Shown here: piece by piece, positions 53,760 through 62,964 of the stretch
Layout of the letters: every line of letters starts with the position of its first letter
Position numbering within the stretch: the first letter of the stretch is position 1
Origin: Streptomyces sp. JJ36
GTDB lineage: Bacteria; Actinomycetota; Actinomycetes; Streptomycetales; Streptomycetaceae
Direction: 5' to 3'
DNA: 64,000 nucleotides
NCBI RefSeq assembly: GCF_021696945.1
Contig: NZ_JACYHE010000021.1
Location: 1-64,000 of the forward strand
Notes under the pieces: generated by a model
What the model was told of the DNA's origin: nothing
Database searches by the model: none
What the model saw: the letters and a program-made list of their open reading frames with translations, nothing else
Translations under genes and position numbers: made by a program

Positions 53760-54899
53760 TCAGACGTAGCGCTCGAGGATGGAGGACTCGGCGAGCCGGG
53801 AGAGGCCCTCGCGGACCGAACGCGCCCGGGCCTCCCCGACGCCGTCCACCGTCTGCAGGTCGTCCACGCTGGCGGCGAGCAGCTTCTGCAGGCCGCCGAA
53901 GTGGTCGACCAGCCGGTCGATCACCGCGCCGGGCAGCCGCGGCACCTTCGCCAGCAGCCGGAAGCCGCGCGGCGAGACCGCCGAGTCCAGCGTCTCCGGG
54001 GAGCCGGAGTACCCCAGTGCCCGGGCCACCGTCGGCAGTTCGAGCAGCTCGGTGTGGGTGAGCCGGTCCAGCTCGCCCAGGGCCTCGGTGACCGTGCGGG
54101 ACTTCCGGCCGGTGCTGCCGGGCTGCGGCACGTAGTCGCGGGCGACCAGCTCACGCTCCGGCTCCACGCCCGCGATCAGCTCGTCGAGCTGGAGCGACAG
54201 CAGCCGCCCGTCGGTGCCGAGCTCCACCACGTACTCCGCGATCTCGGTGGCGATCCTCCGGACCATCTCCAGCCGCTGGGCGACCGCGGTCACGTCCCGG
54301 ACGGTCACCAGGTCCTCGATCTCCAGCGCGGAGAGGGTGCCGGCGACCTCGTCGAGCCGCAGCTTGTACCGCTCCAGGGTGGCCAGCGCCTGGTTCGCCC
54401 GGGAGAGGATGGCCGCCGAGTCCTCCAGCACCCGGCGCTGCCCCTCCACGTAGAGGGCGATCAGCCGCATCGACTGGCTGACCGACACCACCGGGAAGCC
54501 GGTCTGGATGGACACCCGCTGGGCCGTCCGGTGCCGGGTCCCGGTCTCCTCGGTGGGGATCGACGCGTCGGGCACGAGCTGCACGCCGGCGCGCACGATC
54601 TTGGTGATGTCCCGGTCCAGGATCAGCGCGCCGTCCAGCTTGCAGAGCTCCCGCAGCCGGGTCGCGCTGAACTCCACGTCGAGCACGAAGCCGCCGGTGC
54701 ACAGCGACTCCATGGTCCTGTCCATGCCCAGCACGATGAGTCCGCCGGTGTTCCCCCGCAGGACGCGCTCCAGCCCGTCGCGCAGGGCGGTACCGGGGGC
54801 GACCGCGCTCAGCGAGGCGCGCATCAGGCCATCGGCACGGGAACTCCCCAGGCTCCCACCGGCCCTGCCGGGAGCCGTTGCCCGGTCGTTGGCTGCCAC
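53760..54899 (-). CDS. disA: Diadenylate cyclase / DNA integrity scanning protein DisA
   Basis: Makes the second messenger cyclic di-AMP from two ATP. 379 residues from GTG 54899 (AGGAG four bases upstream). The DAC domain has the DGA motif ([11 protein letters not shown], residues 88-98) and the RHR motif (GTRHRTAQR, 120-128). The spine domain and C-terminal helix-hairpin-helix DNA-binding domain ([48 protein letters not shown]) are complete. DisA is the c-di-AMP synthase of Streptomyces. Encoded downstream of radA, which modulates DisA in Bacillus. Confidence 0.97.
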   Translation of the reverse strand: MAANDRATAPGRAGGSLGSSRADGLMRASLSAVAPGTALRDGLERVLRGNTGGLIVLGMDRTMESLCTGGFVLDVEFSATRLRELCKLDGALILDRDITKIVRAGVQLVPDASIPTEETGTRHRTAQRVSIQTGFPVVSVSQSMRLIALYVEGQRRVLEDSAAILSRANQALATLERYKLRLDEVAGTLSALEIEDLVTVRDVTAVAQRLEMVRRIATEIAEYVVELGTDGRLLSLQLDELIAGVEPERELVARDYVPQPGSTGRKSRTVTEALGELDRLTHTELLELPTVARALGYSGSPETLDSAVSPRGFRLLAKVPRLPGAVIDRLVDHFGGLQKLLAASVDDLQTVDGVGEARARSVREGLSRLAESSILERYV

Positions 54900-55480
54900 T
54901 GCACTCCTTCGGTCGTGCGGGTGCCCGCCGGTGTGCCGCGGGCGCGTGCCGTCCTCCACCGCACTCCTGCACGGTCGCACGCGGCCGAACGCACACCGTC
55001 GCAACGACATCCGGGCCGGGCGGCTCCGGCGCGCCGACGGGCGAGACCGGGGCAAAGTCTACCGGCGGGGCTGCGACTGGTGTGGCGTGCCGCCGGATGC
55101 CCGCTCCGGCCCGGCCGCGCGGGGCCGTGCCGGAGCGGCCGGGGCCGCCCCGCGGAGGCCGCTGCGGACCCTGCCCGCGCCACCCACGGACCGTCCCCGG
55201 AACCGTCCGGGCCGTGCTGCCCCTCGGGCTCCCGGAACCGCCCGGGCAGGGCGGCCTCCCGGACCGCCGGAACCGCCCCGGCCGGGCGCCGGGCTGCCTG
55301 CTGCGGCGCGCCCGCCTCACCGGGACCGCCGTGGGCGCTCGCCCCCTGCCGCCGGGCCACGCACCGGGCGGCCGCCCGTTCCGGGCACCGCCCGCACTCC
55401 GCCCGGAGTCCGCGCCCGGAGCACCCGCGCCCTCCGGGCCACACGCCCGGGCGCGCCCTCCGGTCGTGCCCGGGCCGGGC
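54900..55480. other. 581-bp gap between radA and disA
   Basis: GC-rich and without a credible gene on either strand: the open frames here give only Pro/Arg/Ala-rich sequence. A TAGACT hexamer on the minus strand near 55057 could be a disA -10 element. The size of the gap suggests disA has its own promoter. Confidence 0.4.
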
Positions 55481-56914
55481 TCACCCGGCGGCCGGCTCCA
55501 CCGCGTCCCCGGCCTCCCCCGCCTCCCCGGCGGCCCGCCGCGGCCGCCGCGGCAGCACCCGGAGCGCCTCCCCGACGTCCGCCACCTCCAGCACCCGCAT
55601 GCCCTCCGGCACCCGGCCGGGGTCGGCCGGCACCAGGGCGTGGGTGAAGCCCAGCCGGGCCGCCTCGGCGAGCCGGCGCTGCACGCCGGTGACCCGGCGG
55701 ACCTCGCCGGCCAGCCCCACCTCGCCGATCGCCACCAGGTTCTTCGGCAGCGGGGTGTCGCTCGCCGCGCTCGCCAGCGCCAGCGCCACGGCCAGGTCCG
55801 CGGCGGGCTCGGAGAGCTTCACCCCGCCGACCGTGGCGCTGTAGATGTCCCGCTTGCCCAGCGCGCTGATCCGGCCGCGCTGCTCCAGCACCGCCAGCAT
55901 CATCGAGACCCGGGAGTTCTCCAGCCCGGAGGTGGTCCGCCGGGGCGACGGGATCTGGCTGTCCACCGTGAGCGCCTGCACCTCGGCCACCAGCGGGCGG
56001 CGCCCCTCCAGCGTGACGGTGAGACAGGTGCCCGGCACCGGTTCGGCCCGCCGGGTCAGGAAGAGGCCCGAGGGGTCGGCGAGCCCGGTGATGCCCTCGT
56101 CGTGCAGCTCGAAGCAGCCGACCTCGTCGGTCGCGCCGTACCGGTTCTTCACCCCGCGGACCAGGCGCAGCCGGGCGTGCCGGTCGCCCTCGAAGTGCAG
56201 CACCACGTCCACCAGATGCTCCAGCAGCCGTGGGCCGGCGATCGCCCCGTCCTTGGTGACGTGGCCCACCAGCAGCGTGGACATGCCGCGCTCCTTCGAG
56301 GCACGGATCAGCGCGCCGGCCACCTCGCGCACCTGCGCGACCCCGCCCGGCGCGCCGTCGATCTCCGGCGAGGCGACGGTCTGCACGGAGTCCAGCACCA
56401 GCAGCGCGGGCTTCACCGCGTCCAGATGCCCGAGGACGGCGGCGAGGTCGGTCTCGGCGGCCAGGAAGAGGTGCTCGTCCAGCGCGCCGATGCGGTCCGC
56501 CCGCAGCCGCACCTGGCCCGCGGACTCCTCGCCCGTGACGTACAGCGTGGGTCCCCCGGCGCTCGCCGCCTTCGCCGCGACGTCCAGCAGCAGCGTCGAC
56601 TTGCCGACGCCCGGCTCGCCCGCGAGCAGCACCACCGCGCCGGGCACCAGGCCGCCGCCGAGCACCCGGTCCAGCTCGGCCACCCCGGTGCCGCGGGCCG
56701 TCGCCTCGGTGCCGTCCACCTGCCCGATGGGCAGTGCGGGCGCGGAGACCCGGCCGGGGGCCGTGGTGCGCACGGCCGGGGCGGCGCCCGCCTCCTCGAC
56801 GGTGCCCCAGGCATGGCACTCCGGGCAGCGGCCGAGCCACTTGGCGGTGGTCCAGCCGCACTCGGTGCAGCGGTACGAGGGGCGGTCCCTGGCGGACGAC
56901 TTGCGGGCAGCCAT
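55481..56914 (-). CDS. radA: DNA repair protein RadA
   Basis: 477 residues from ATG 56914. The N-terminal zinc finger has Cys16, Cys19, Cys30 and Cys33 (YRCTECG ... GRCPECH). The RecA-like ATPase has Walker A GEPGVGKST (99-107), Walker B ALLVLDSVQTV, and the RadA-specific KNRYG motif (256-260). A C-terminal Lon-protease-like domain follows (VGGVKLSEPAADLAVALALASAASDTPLP, then EVGLAGEVRRV). It drives branch migration of recombination intermediates. The C-terminal tail is Gly/Ala/Glu-rich. Confidence 0.97.
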   Translation of the reverse strand: MAARKSSARDRPSYRCTECGWTTAKWLGRCPECHAWGTVEEAGAAPAVRTTAPGRVSAPALPIGQVDGTEATARGTGVAELDRVLGGGLVPGAVVLLAGEPGVGKSTLLLDVAAKAASAGGPTLYVTGEESAGQVRLRADRIGALDEHLFLAAETDLAAVLGHLDAVKPALLVLDSVQTVASPEIDGAPGGVAQVREVAGALIRASKERGMSTLLVGHVTKDGAIAGPRLLEHLVDVVLHFEGDRHARLRLVRGVKNRYGATDEVGCFELHDEGITGLADPSGLFLTRRAEPVPGTCLTVTLEGRRPLVAEVQALTVDSQIPSPRRTTSGLENSRVSMMLAVLEQRGRISALGKRDIYSATVGGVKLSEPAADLAVALALASAASDTPLPKNLVAIGEVGLAGEVRRVTGVQRRLAEAARLGFTHALVPADPGRVPEGMRVLEVADVGEALRVLPRRPRRAAGEAGEAGDAVEPAAG

Positions 56915-57160
56915 GCGGATCACCGTAGTGGCGCCCACCGACAGCCGGGCACCGGCGGCCCCCGGGGCGGCGGGTCCGGGCGGGCGGTCCACGGGCGGTC
57001 CGGTGGGCGTGCGCCGGCGTGCCGCACGGGCGTTCTCCGGCAGCAGGCGGTCATCCGCTGGCCATGAGATGTCCCCTTTCGTGCGAGCCAGTCACCCGTA
57101 AGAGCTAAACCTCCCCAAGTCGGCCCAACTCGGGGTCTCTCCCGTCCTAACGTCACCTTA

Positions 57161-58813
57161 ATGAGGACCAGGCGCGAGCACCCCACGCACACCACCGGCG
57201 CACACCGAGCGCATGCGGTGCGGCGATCGACGCCCGCCCCGCGTACCCCGCGCCACGACCGCTTTCTCGACGGGCTGTTCACCTACTGCCTCTCCGTGAT
57301 GTGCGAGCACGAGGCGGCCACCGCCGCCCTGGGAGAGGCGCTCGCCGTCGCCGAGCGGCAGGCGGGCCGGGAGCGCGCGCCGGCCGATCCGGACCTGCAC
57401 CGGCCCTGGTTCTACGCCCTGGCCCGCTGGGCCTGCCTGCGCCGCCTCGCCGCCCACGGTGGGGACGGCGTCCCGGCCGCCGAGGCCGCCGGCCCCGGCC
57501 TGTCCACCGCCGCGGCCACCCAGCGCCGCCGCGAGCTCGCCGCGCTGGCCTGGCCGGAGGCCGCCGGCACCGCACCCGAGCAGCGCGAGGCGCTGGAGCT
57601 GGCCGTGCGGCACGGCCTGCCGGTGCGCGAGGTGGCCGCCGTGCTCTCGCTCAGCACGGAGGCCGCGGGCGATCTGCTCACCAGCGGCGCGTGCGAGGTG
57701 GAGCGCACCCGTGCCGCGCTGGCCGTGGTGGAGTCCGGCGGCTGTGCGACGGTCGCCCGGCTGGCCGCGGACGACCGGCTGCTGCTGGGCTCCGGGCTCC
57801 GCCGCGAGCTGGTGCGCCATGTGGACGACTGCGCCGCCTGCCGCCGGGTCGCGGAGCGTGCCATGGCCGCAGTGGCCTGGCCCGGGACGGCGCCGGCCGG
57901 CTCCGCCCGGCTGCCCGTGCTGGAGGCGCCCCGGCCGGCGGTCGAGGCCGCGCTGCGGGCCGCCCTGCGCGCCCGGTGCCAGCACAGCCCGCGGTTCGGC
58001 AGGAACGGTTTCCCGGTCGAGGTCAAGGACCGGGCCGCCCGCCGGGAACGGCTGCGCAGCCGTGCCGTGACCACCACGGTGGTGGCCACCGTGGTCGCCG
58101 CCCCGGTCCTCGCCCTCTGGGCGGCGTACCGCGGGGCGCCGCTCACCGGTGAGGGCGGCGGCTCGGCGCCGGTCTCCGCGGGCGAGCGGGAGGGGCCGGA
58201 GGCCGGTGACGGCCCGCCGTACGAGGAGGTCGGCCAGGCCGCGCCGCGGCCGGGCGGCGGGCGGACGCAGGGCACGGACCGGCGCGCCGGCCAGGTCTCG
58301 GTGCGGGTCAACGGCGCGCACGGCGGCGGCGACCCGGCCGCCCGCTCCGGCCTCCGGGAGCTCGCCGTGGAGGCCCGGACGGTGGGCCACGGCACCCGGA
58401 TCACGCTCACCGCCACGGGCGACGTCCCGGTCCACTGGTCGGCGACCGCGGACGCCGACTGGCTGGTGCTGAGCCGGACGTCGGGCACCCTGCAGCCGGG
58501 CGCCTCCGTCTCCCTCGCGGTGTACGTGGTCGAGGCCCGGGAGCCGGCCGGCCCGTGGTCCGCCCGGATCGCCGTCGGCCCGGTCGGCGCGGTCGTCACC
58601 CTCCAGGGGTACGGCAGCAGCCCCCGGCCGCCGGCCGGCGGCCCGCAGAACCCCGGCGAGGGCTCCCCGGAGCCCCCGGACTCCCAGGGCCCGACGCCCT
58701 CCGCCGAGCCGGAGCCGGACCCGACCCCCTCCAGCCCGCCGCCCTCCGAGGACCCCACACCGTCACCGGACCCGACGTCCGGCTCCGCCTCACCCACCCC
58801 GTCCGCGAGCTGA
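57161..58813 (+). CDS. Sigma-like / zinc-finger / BACON-domain transmembrane protein
   Basis: 550 residues from ATG 57161. Residues 30-190 resemble degenerate ECF sigma regions 2 and 4 (DRFLDGLFTYCLSVMCEHEAATAALGEALAVAE; EQREALELAVRHGLPVREVAAVLSLSTEAAGDLLTSGACEVERTRAAL). An H-x3-C-x2-C zinc motif of anti-sigma type follows (His220, Cys224, Cys227 in RHVDDCAACRRVAERA). A membrane helix (about 304-322) leads outside to a BACON-like beta domain (about 380-470: VHWSATADADWLVLSRTSGTLQPGASVSLAVYV) and a Pro/Ser/Glu-rich tail. The combination suggests a cytoplasmic regulatory half tied to an external carbohydrate- or wall-binding half. Function not known. Confidence 0.82.
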   Translation: MRTRREHPTHTTGAHRAHAVRRSTPAPRTPRHDRFLDGLFTYCLSVMCEHEAATAALGEALAVAERQAGRERAPADPDLHRPWFYALARWACLRRLAAHGGDGVPAAEAAGPGLSTAAATQRRRELAALAWPEAAGTAPEQREALELAVRHGLPVREVAAVLSLSTEAAGDLLTSGACEVERTRAALAVVESGGCATVARLAADDRLLLGSGLRRELVRHVDDCAACRRVAERAMAAVAWPGTAPAGSARLPVLEAPRPAVEAALRAALRARCQHSPRFGRNGFPVEVKDRAARRERLRSRAVTTTVVATVVAAPVLALWAAYRGAPLTGEGGGSAPVSAGEREGPEAGDGPPYEEVGQAAPRPGGGRTQGTDRRAGQVSVRVNGAHGGGDPAARSGLRELAVEARTVGHGTRITLTATGDVPVHWSATADADWLVLSRTSGTLQPGASVSLAVYVVEAREPAGPWSARIAVGPVGAVVTLQGYGSSPRPPAGGPQNPGEGSPEPPDSQGPTPSAEPEPDPTPSSPPPSEDPTPSPDPTSGSASPTPSAS

Positions 58814-58885
58814 GCCCCGGCCGCGGGACAGGCCCGGCCGCCCCGCGGGCGGCCCGGGGGCAGCCCTGGGGCGGTCGCCCGGGCT

Positions 58886-58910
58886 CGTACGGGTCCCCGG
58901 GGCCCGTACG
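58886..58910. terminator. Bidirectional terminator hairpin
   Basis: CGTACGGG, nine-base loop that can itself fold, CCCGTACG, between the convergent stops at 58813 (+) and 58913 (-). Confidence 0.65.
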
Positions 58911-58912
58911 GC

Positions 58913-59764
58913 TCAGGCGGGCCCGGCGGGGTCCGCAGGGTGCGGCGCGACCAGCGGCAGCCGGGAGGCGAGGCGCTGCTCGCAGAGCCCGGCCAGCACC
59001 TCGTAGGCGGCCTCTCCCATCAGCTCGATCAGCTCCGGCCGGTACGACTCGTAGACCGCCTTGCCCGCCCCGTGCGCCGAGGGGGCGGCGGTGCACCACC
59101 AGTGCAGGTCGTGGCCGCCCGGACCCCACCCGCGCCGGTCGTACTCGCCGATCGAGACGTAGAGCACCTGCTCACCGTCCGGACGCTCCACCCACTCGAA
59201 GGTGCGGCGCACCGGAAGCTGCCAGCAGACGTCGGGCTTGGTCTCCAGCGGCTCCCGTCCTTCGCGCAGCGCCAGCATGTGCAGCGCGCAGCCGGTGCCG
59301 CCGGGGAAGCCCGGGCGGTTGTGGAAGATGCAGGCGCCCTGCCAGCGGCGGGTCTGCCGCTCGCCGTCCTCGTCCTCCTGGACCCAGCCGGACTCGTGCC
59401 CGACGTCGTGGAACTGCCAGGTCTCCGGTGTGAGCCGGGCCATGTGCGCGGCGACCCGGCGCTCGTCGTCCTCGTCGGAGAAGTGGGCGCCCAGAGTGCA
59501 GCAGCCGTCGTCCGGGCGGCCCTCCCGGATGCCGTGGCAGCCGCGGCCGAAGACGCAGTTCCAGCGGGAGGTCAGCCAGGTCAGGTCGCAGCGGAAGACC
59601 TGCTCGGAGTCGGCGGGGTCGGGGAACTCCACCCAGGCCCGGGGGAAGTCCAGCCCGGTCTCCTCCGCCCGCGGCTCGGCGTCCTCGGCGGTCGCAGCCG
59701 CCGGGCCGGGCCGTGTGTCCTTCTTCACGCGCTTCATGCGCTTCGCCGCTTTCGTCTCACCCAC
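58913..59764 (-). CDS. Cysteine-rich hypothetical protein (YkgJ/DUF3109-like pattern)
   Basis: 283 residues from GTG 59764; ATG 59737 ([11 protein letters not shown]) is an alternative. After a Lys-rich N-terminus the conserved part reads [63 protein letters not shown] and [11 protein letters not shown] elements follow, then [16 protein letters not shown]. The spacing of cysteines (C ... C-x5-C ... CC ... C ... C ... C) recalls YkgJ/DUF3109 metal- or iron-sulfur-binding proteins. Activity unknown. Divergent from the Ppx/GppA gene, 185 bp away. Confidence 0.8.
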   Translation of the reverse strand: MGETKAAKRMKRVKKDTRPGPAAATAEDAEPRAEETGLDFPRAWVEFPDPADSEQVFRCDLTWLTSRWNCVFGRGCHGIREGRPDDGCCTLGAHFSDEDDERRVAAHMARLTPETWQFHDVGHESGWVQEDEDGERQTRRWQGACIFHNRPGFPGGTGCALHMLALREGREPLETKPDVCWQLPVRRTFEWVERPDGEQVLYVSIGEYDRRGWGPGGHDLHWWCTAAPSAHGAGKAVYESYRPELIELMGEAAYEVLAGLCEQRLASRLPLVAPHPADPAGPA

Positions 59765-59949
59765 AGGCCCCAGCGTAAGCGCCGCGCCCCCGGCACCGTG
59801 CCCCGCACCACCGGCCCCGGCCGGCGCGCCCGTCCCAGCCGGCCCGCCGCACGCCGGGGGCCGTCCGGGCCCCCGGGTGCACCGCCGTGCTCCGCGGGGC
59901 GCACGACGGGCCGCAGACTGCGGCGCCGCCACGCGTTAGCGTGCTGTGC

Positions 59950-60882
59950 ATGAGACTCGGTGTCCTCGACGTGGGTTCCAACACCGTCCATCTGCTCGTG
60001 GTGGACGCGCACCCCGGCGCCCGCCCCCTGCCCGCCTACTCGCACAAGGCGGAGCTCAAACTCGCGGAGCTGCTCGACGAGCACGGTGCGATAGCCCCCG
60101 ACGGCGTGGAGCGGCTCTCGGCCACCGTGACCGAGGCCCTGGAGGTCGCCGAGGACCAGGGCGTGGAGGAGGTGCTGCCCTTCGCCACCTCCGCGGTGCG
60201 GGAGGCGGCCAACGCGGAGAGCGTCCTCGCCACCGTCGCGGAGGACACGGGCGTGAAGCTCCAGGTCCTCACCGGCGAGGAGGAGGCCCGGCTGACCTTC
60301 CTCGCGGTGCGGCGCTGGTTCGGCTGGTCCTCCGGGCGTCTGCTGGTGCTGGACATCGGCGGCGGCTCCCTGGAGATCGCCTACGGCCTGGACGAGGAGC
60401 CCGACGCCGCGGTCTCGCTGCCGCTCGGCGCGGGACGGCTGACCACCGCCTGGCTGCCCGGCGACCCGCCGGCGCACGAGGACGTACGGGCGCTGCGCCG
60501 CCACGTCCGGGCCGAGATCGCGCGTGTGGTGGGGGAGTTCACCCGCTTCGGGCACCCGGACCACGTGGTCGCCACCTCCAAGACCTTCAAGCAGCTCGCC
60601 CGGCTCGGCGGGGCCGCGCGCTCCGCGGAGGGCTTGTACGTCCAGCGGGAACTGGAGCGCCGGACGCTGGAGGAGTGGGTGCCCAAGCTGGCCGCCATGC
60701 CGGCGGAGGAACGGGCCGGGCTGCCCGGCGTCTCGGAGGGCCGGGCGCGGCAGTTGCTGGCCGGCGCGGTGGTGGCGGAGGGCGCCATGGACCTCTTCCG
60801 GGTGGACACCCTGGAGGTCTGCCCCTGGGCGCTGCGCGAGGGCGTGATCCTGCGGCGCATCGACCACATGCGCGCCGCCTGA
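59950..60882 (+). CDS. Ppx/GppA-family exopolyphosphatase
   Basis: 310 residues from ATG 59950. Actin-like ATPase fold: [22 protein letters not shown] at the start (phosphate-1), [52 protein letters not shown] (phosphate-2), [10 protein letters not shown] and [15 protein letters not shown]. It lacks the C-terminal HD-like domain of E. coli Ppx, like mycobacterial Ppx1-type proteins. It probably hydrolyses short polyphosphate or acts on pppGpp; which one cannot be told. A hairpin terminator follows. Confidence 0.93.
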   Translation: MRLGVLDVGSNTVHLLVVDAHPGARPLPAYSHKAELKLAELLDEHGAIAPDGVERLSATVTEALEVAEDQGVEEVLPFATSAVREAANAESVLATVAEDTGVKLQVLTGEEEARLTFLAVRRWFGWSSGRLLVLDIGGGSLEIAYGLDEEPDAAVSLPLGAGRLTTAWLPGDPPAHEDVRALRRHVRAEIARVVGEFTRFGHPDHVVATSKTFKQLARLGGAARSAEGLYVQRELERRTLEEWVPKLAAMPAEERAGLPGVSEGRARQLLAGAVVAEGAMDLFRVDTLEVCPWALREGVILRRIDHMRAA

Positions 60883-60904
60883 CCGCGCGTCCGCCCAGGC
60901 GGCG
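60873..60904 (+). terminator. Terminator hairpin after ppx
   Basis: CGCCGCCTG, 14-base loop, CAGGCGGCG: a perfect 9-bp stem overlapping the stop codon. Confidence 0.6.
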
Positions 60905-61179
60905 GCGCGGCACCCGGGTGGCCGCGGGCACGTCGTCCACCAGCAGCGCGTCCGCAGGCCGGTGTCCGCGGGTACGGCGTCCGGTGGCGGAAACCCGCCC
61001 CTCGCGCCCGGCGTGACCGGGCTCACCCCGCGCCCCGGCCGCGCCGCGACATGTCGGCGAAAACCCAGGTCAGGACCGTACGGCCGGGGGTGCCCGGGGT
61101 GCCGGGACGCCCGCCGCGTGGCCCGTGGCCCCGGGCGGACGGGGCCGCTGCGCGGGGGCCCGGCCGTAGGCTGTCTGCC

Positions 61180-62049
61180 GTGGCAGCAGCAACCCCGTGG
61201 GAAGCGGACCGCTCCCGGCCCCCGGCGGCGCACGCCGGCAGCGGGCCGCGGGTCGCCCTGTCCACGGCCTCGGTCTATCCCGAGTCGACCGCGGCGGCCT
61301 TCGAGATCGCCGGGCGGCTGGGGTACGACGGCGTGGAGGTCATGGTCTGGACCGACCCGGTCAGCCAGGACGTGGAGGCGCTGCGCCGGCTCTCCGACCG
61401 GCACGGCGTGCCGGTCCTGGCCGTCCACGCGCCCTGTCTGCTGATCACCCAGCGGGTCTGGTCGAAGGACCCGTGGACCAAGCTGCAGCGGGCCCGCTCC
61501 GCCGCCGAGCGGCTGGGTGCCTCCACGGTGGTGGTGCATCCGCCGTTCCGCTGGCAGCGGGCGTACGCCCGGGACTTCGTGCGCGGCATCACGAGGATGG
61601 CGGACGAGACCGACGTACGCTTCGCGGTGGAGAACATGTACCCCTGGCGCTACCGGGACCGCGAGATGCTGGCATACGCCCCCGCCTGGGACCCGACCGA
61701 CGACGACTACCGGCACTTCACCCTCGACCTGTCCCACACGGCCACGTCCCGCTCGGACACCCTGGCCATGGTCGAGCGGATGGGTGACCGGCTCGGGCAC
61801 GTCCACCTCGCCGACGGCAACGGATCGAACAAGGACGAGCACCTGGTCCCCGGCCGCGGCACCCAGCCCTGCGCCGAGGTGCTGACCCGGCTGGCGGCGC
61901 ACGGCTTCGACGGGCATGTGGTGGTGGAGGTCAACACCCGCCGTGCCATGTCCGCCGCCGAACGTGAGGCCGACCTCGCGGAGGCGCTCGCCTACACCCG
62001 GCGGCACCTGGCCGCCGCCCCGCTCGCCCCGCCCGCGAGGCGGCCGTGA
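61180..62049 (+). CDS. Sugar phosphate isomerase/epimerase (AP endonuclease 2 family TIM barrel)
   Basis: 289 residues from GTG 61180; no strong ribosome-binding site is seen, and in-frame codons from 61051 encode only low-complexity sequence. The TIM barrel pattern is clear: [87 protein letters not shown] (Glu metal ligand), [46 protein letters not shown] and HVVVEVNTR. The metal-site His, Glu and Asp residues are conserved. The substrate is unknown. It overlaps the TetR gene by four bases. Confidence 0.9.
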   Translation: MAAATPWEADRSRPPAAHAGSGPRVALSTASVYPESTAAAFEIAGRLGYDGVEVMVWTDPVSQDVEALRRLSDRHGVPVLAVHAPCLLITQRVWSKDPWTKLQRARSAAERLGASTVVVHPPFRWQRAYARDFVRGITRMADETDVRFAVENMYPWRYRDREMLAYAPAWDPTDDDYRHFTLDLSHTATSRSDTLAMVERMGDRLGHVHLADGNGSNKDEHLVPGRGTQPCAEVLTRLAAHGFDGHVVVEVNTRRAMSAAEREADLAEALAYTRRHLAAAPLAPPARRP

Positions 62050-62702
62050 CCGCCCGGGCCGGCCGGCCCGCGCGCCGCCGCGGCCGCCCGGCGACCACCT
62101 CCCGTACGGCGGGCGAGCCCGCCACGCGGGACCGCATCCTGGCCTCCGCCCGCACCGAGTTCGCGGCGCGCGGCTTCGACCGGGCGTCGATCCGGGGGAT
62201 CGCCCGCGGCGCCGAGGTGGACCCGGCTCTGGTCCACCACTACTTCGGGCCCAAGGAGCAGGTCTTCGAGGCGGCCGTGGAGAACGCCCTCGCCCCCATC
62301 CTGGGGAAGCCGGACGAGATCGCGGCCGGGGCGCTGGAGGACGCGGGCGCACAGATGGTCCGCTTCGTCTTCGGGCTCTGGGAGAACCCCGCGACCCGTG
62401 AGCCGCTGCTCGCCATCGTGCGGTCGGCGGTGAACAACGAGACGGCCGCCGCGATCTTCCGCGGGCTGGTCACCCGGCACATGGTGTCCCGGCTGGCGGC
62501 GGCGGTGCCCGGGCCGCGGCCCGAGCTGCGGGTGGAGCTGGCGGTGGCGCAGCTCATCGGCACGGCCATGCTCCGGTACGTGATCCGCATGGAGCCGGTG
62601 GCCTCGGCCGACGTGGAGGAGCTGAAGGCCCGGCTGGAACCGGTCGTGCGGCACCATCTCACCGCGGACCTCCCCGGCGAGCCGCCGGACCCGGCGGGCT
62701 GA
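62046..62702 (+). CDS. TetR/AcrR-family regulator
   Basis: 218 residues with a GTG start at 62046 that overlaps the isomerase stop. The helix-turn-helix reads [53 protein letters not shown] (about residues 24-76). The C-terminal domain is of the TetR_C (PF17920-like) type, with [29 protein letters not shown] and [29 protein letters not shown]. Its ligand is unknown. Translation coupling suggests it regulates the isomerase operon. Confidence 0.93.
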   Translation: MTARAGRPARRRGRPATTSRTAGEPATRDRILASARTEFAARGFDRASIRGIARGAEVDPALVHHYFGPKEQVFEAAVENALAPILGKPDEIAAGALEDAGAQMVRFVFGLWENPATREPLLAIVRSAVNNETAAAIFRGLVTRHMVSRLAAAVPGPRPELRVELAVAQLIGTAMLRYVIRMEPVASADVEELKARLEPVVRHHLTADLPGEPPDPAG

Positions 62703-62724
62703 CGACCGGCGCGGCGCCTCCCGG
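62688..62724. repeat. Partial tandem duplication at the TetR gene 3-prime end, copy 1
   Basis: GACCCGGCGGGCTGAC followed by GACCGGCGCGGCGCCTCCCGG; includes the TetR stop codon. Repeated at 62737-62770. Confidence 0.75.
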
Positions 62725-62736
62725 GGGGACGTTCGG

Positions 62737-62770
62737 GACCCGGCGGGCTGACCGCGCGGCGCCTCACCGG
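62737..62770. repeat. Partial tandem duplication, copy 2
   Basis: The first 16 bases (GACCCGGCGGGCTGAC) are identical to copy 1. A small deletion follows, then matching CGCGGCGCCTC, and next GGCGAGCCGCC, which also occurs just before copy 1. Confidence 0.75.
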
Positions 62771-62964
62771 CGAGCCGCCCGGGGCCCGGCGGCCGGCCGT
62801 CGTCGTACCACCCCGGCGGGGGGCGTGCGCGCGTGCTCGTGCGTCGTCCGCTCCAAGGCGCGCGCGGTCTCACGATCCGGTCGGACTGTCCGGATCCCGG
62901 TCGCCGGGCGTAGGCTCGGACCCCAGCGACTCCGGCGCCGACGCACACCAGGGAGTGGAGCAGC

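Noticed and set aside
54900..55480. Possible extra gene between radA and disA.
   Set aside because: Every open frame there is Pro/Arg-rich and lacks a credible start or conserved segment.
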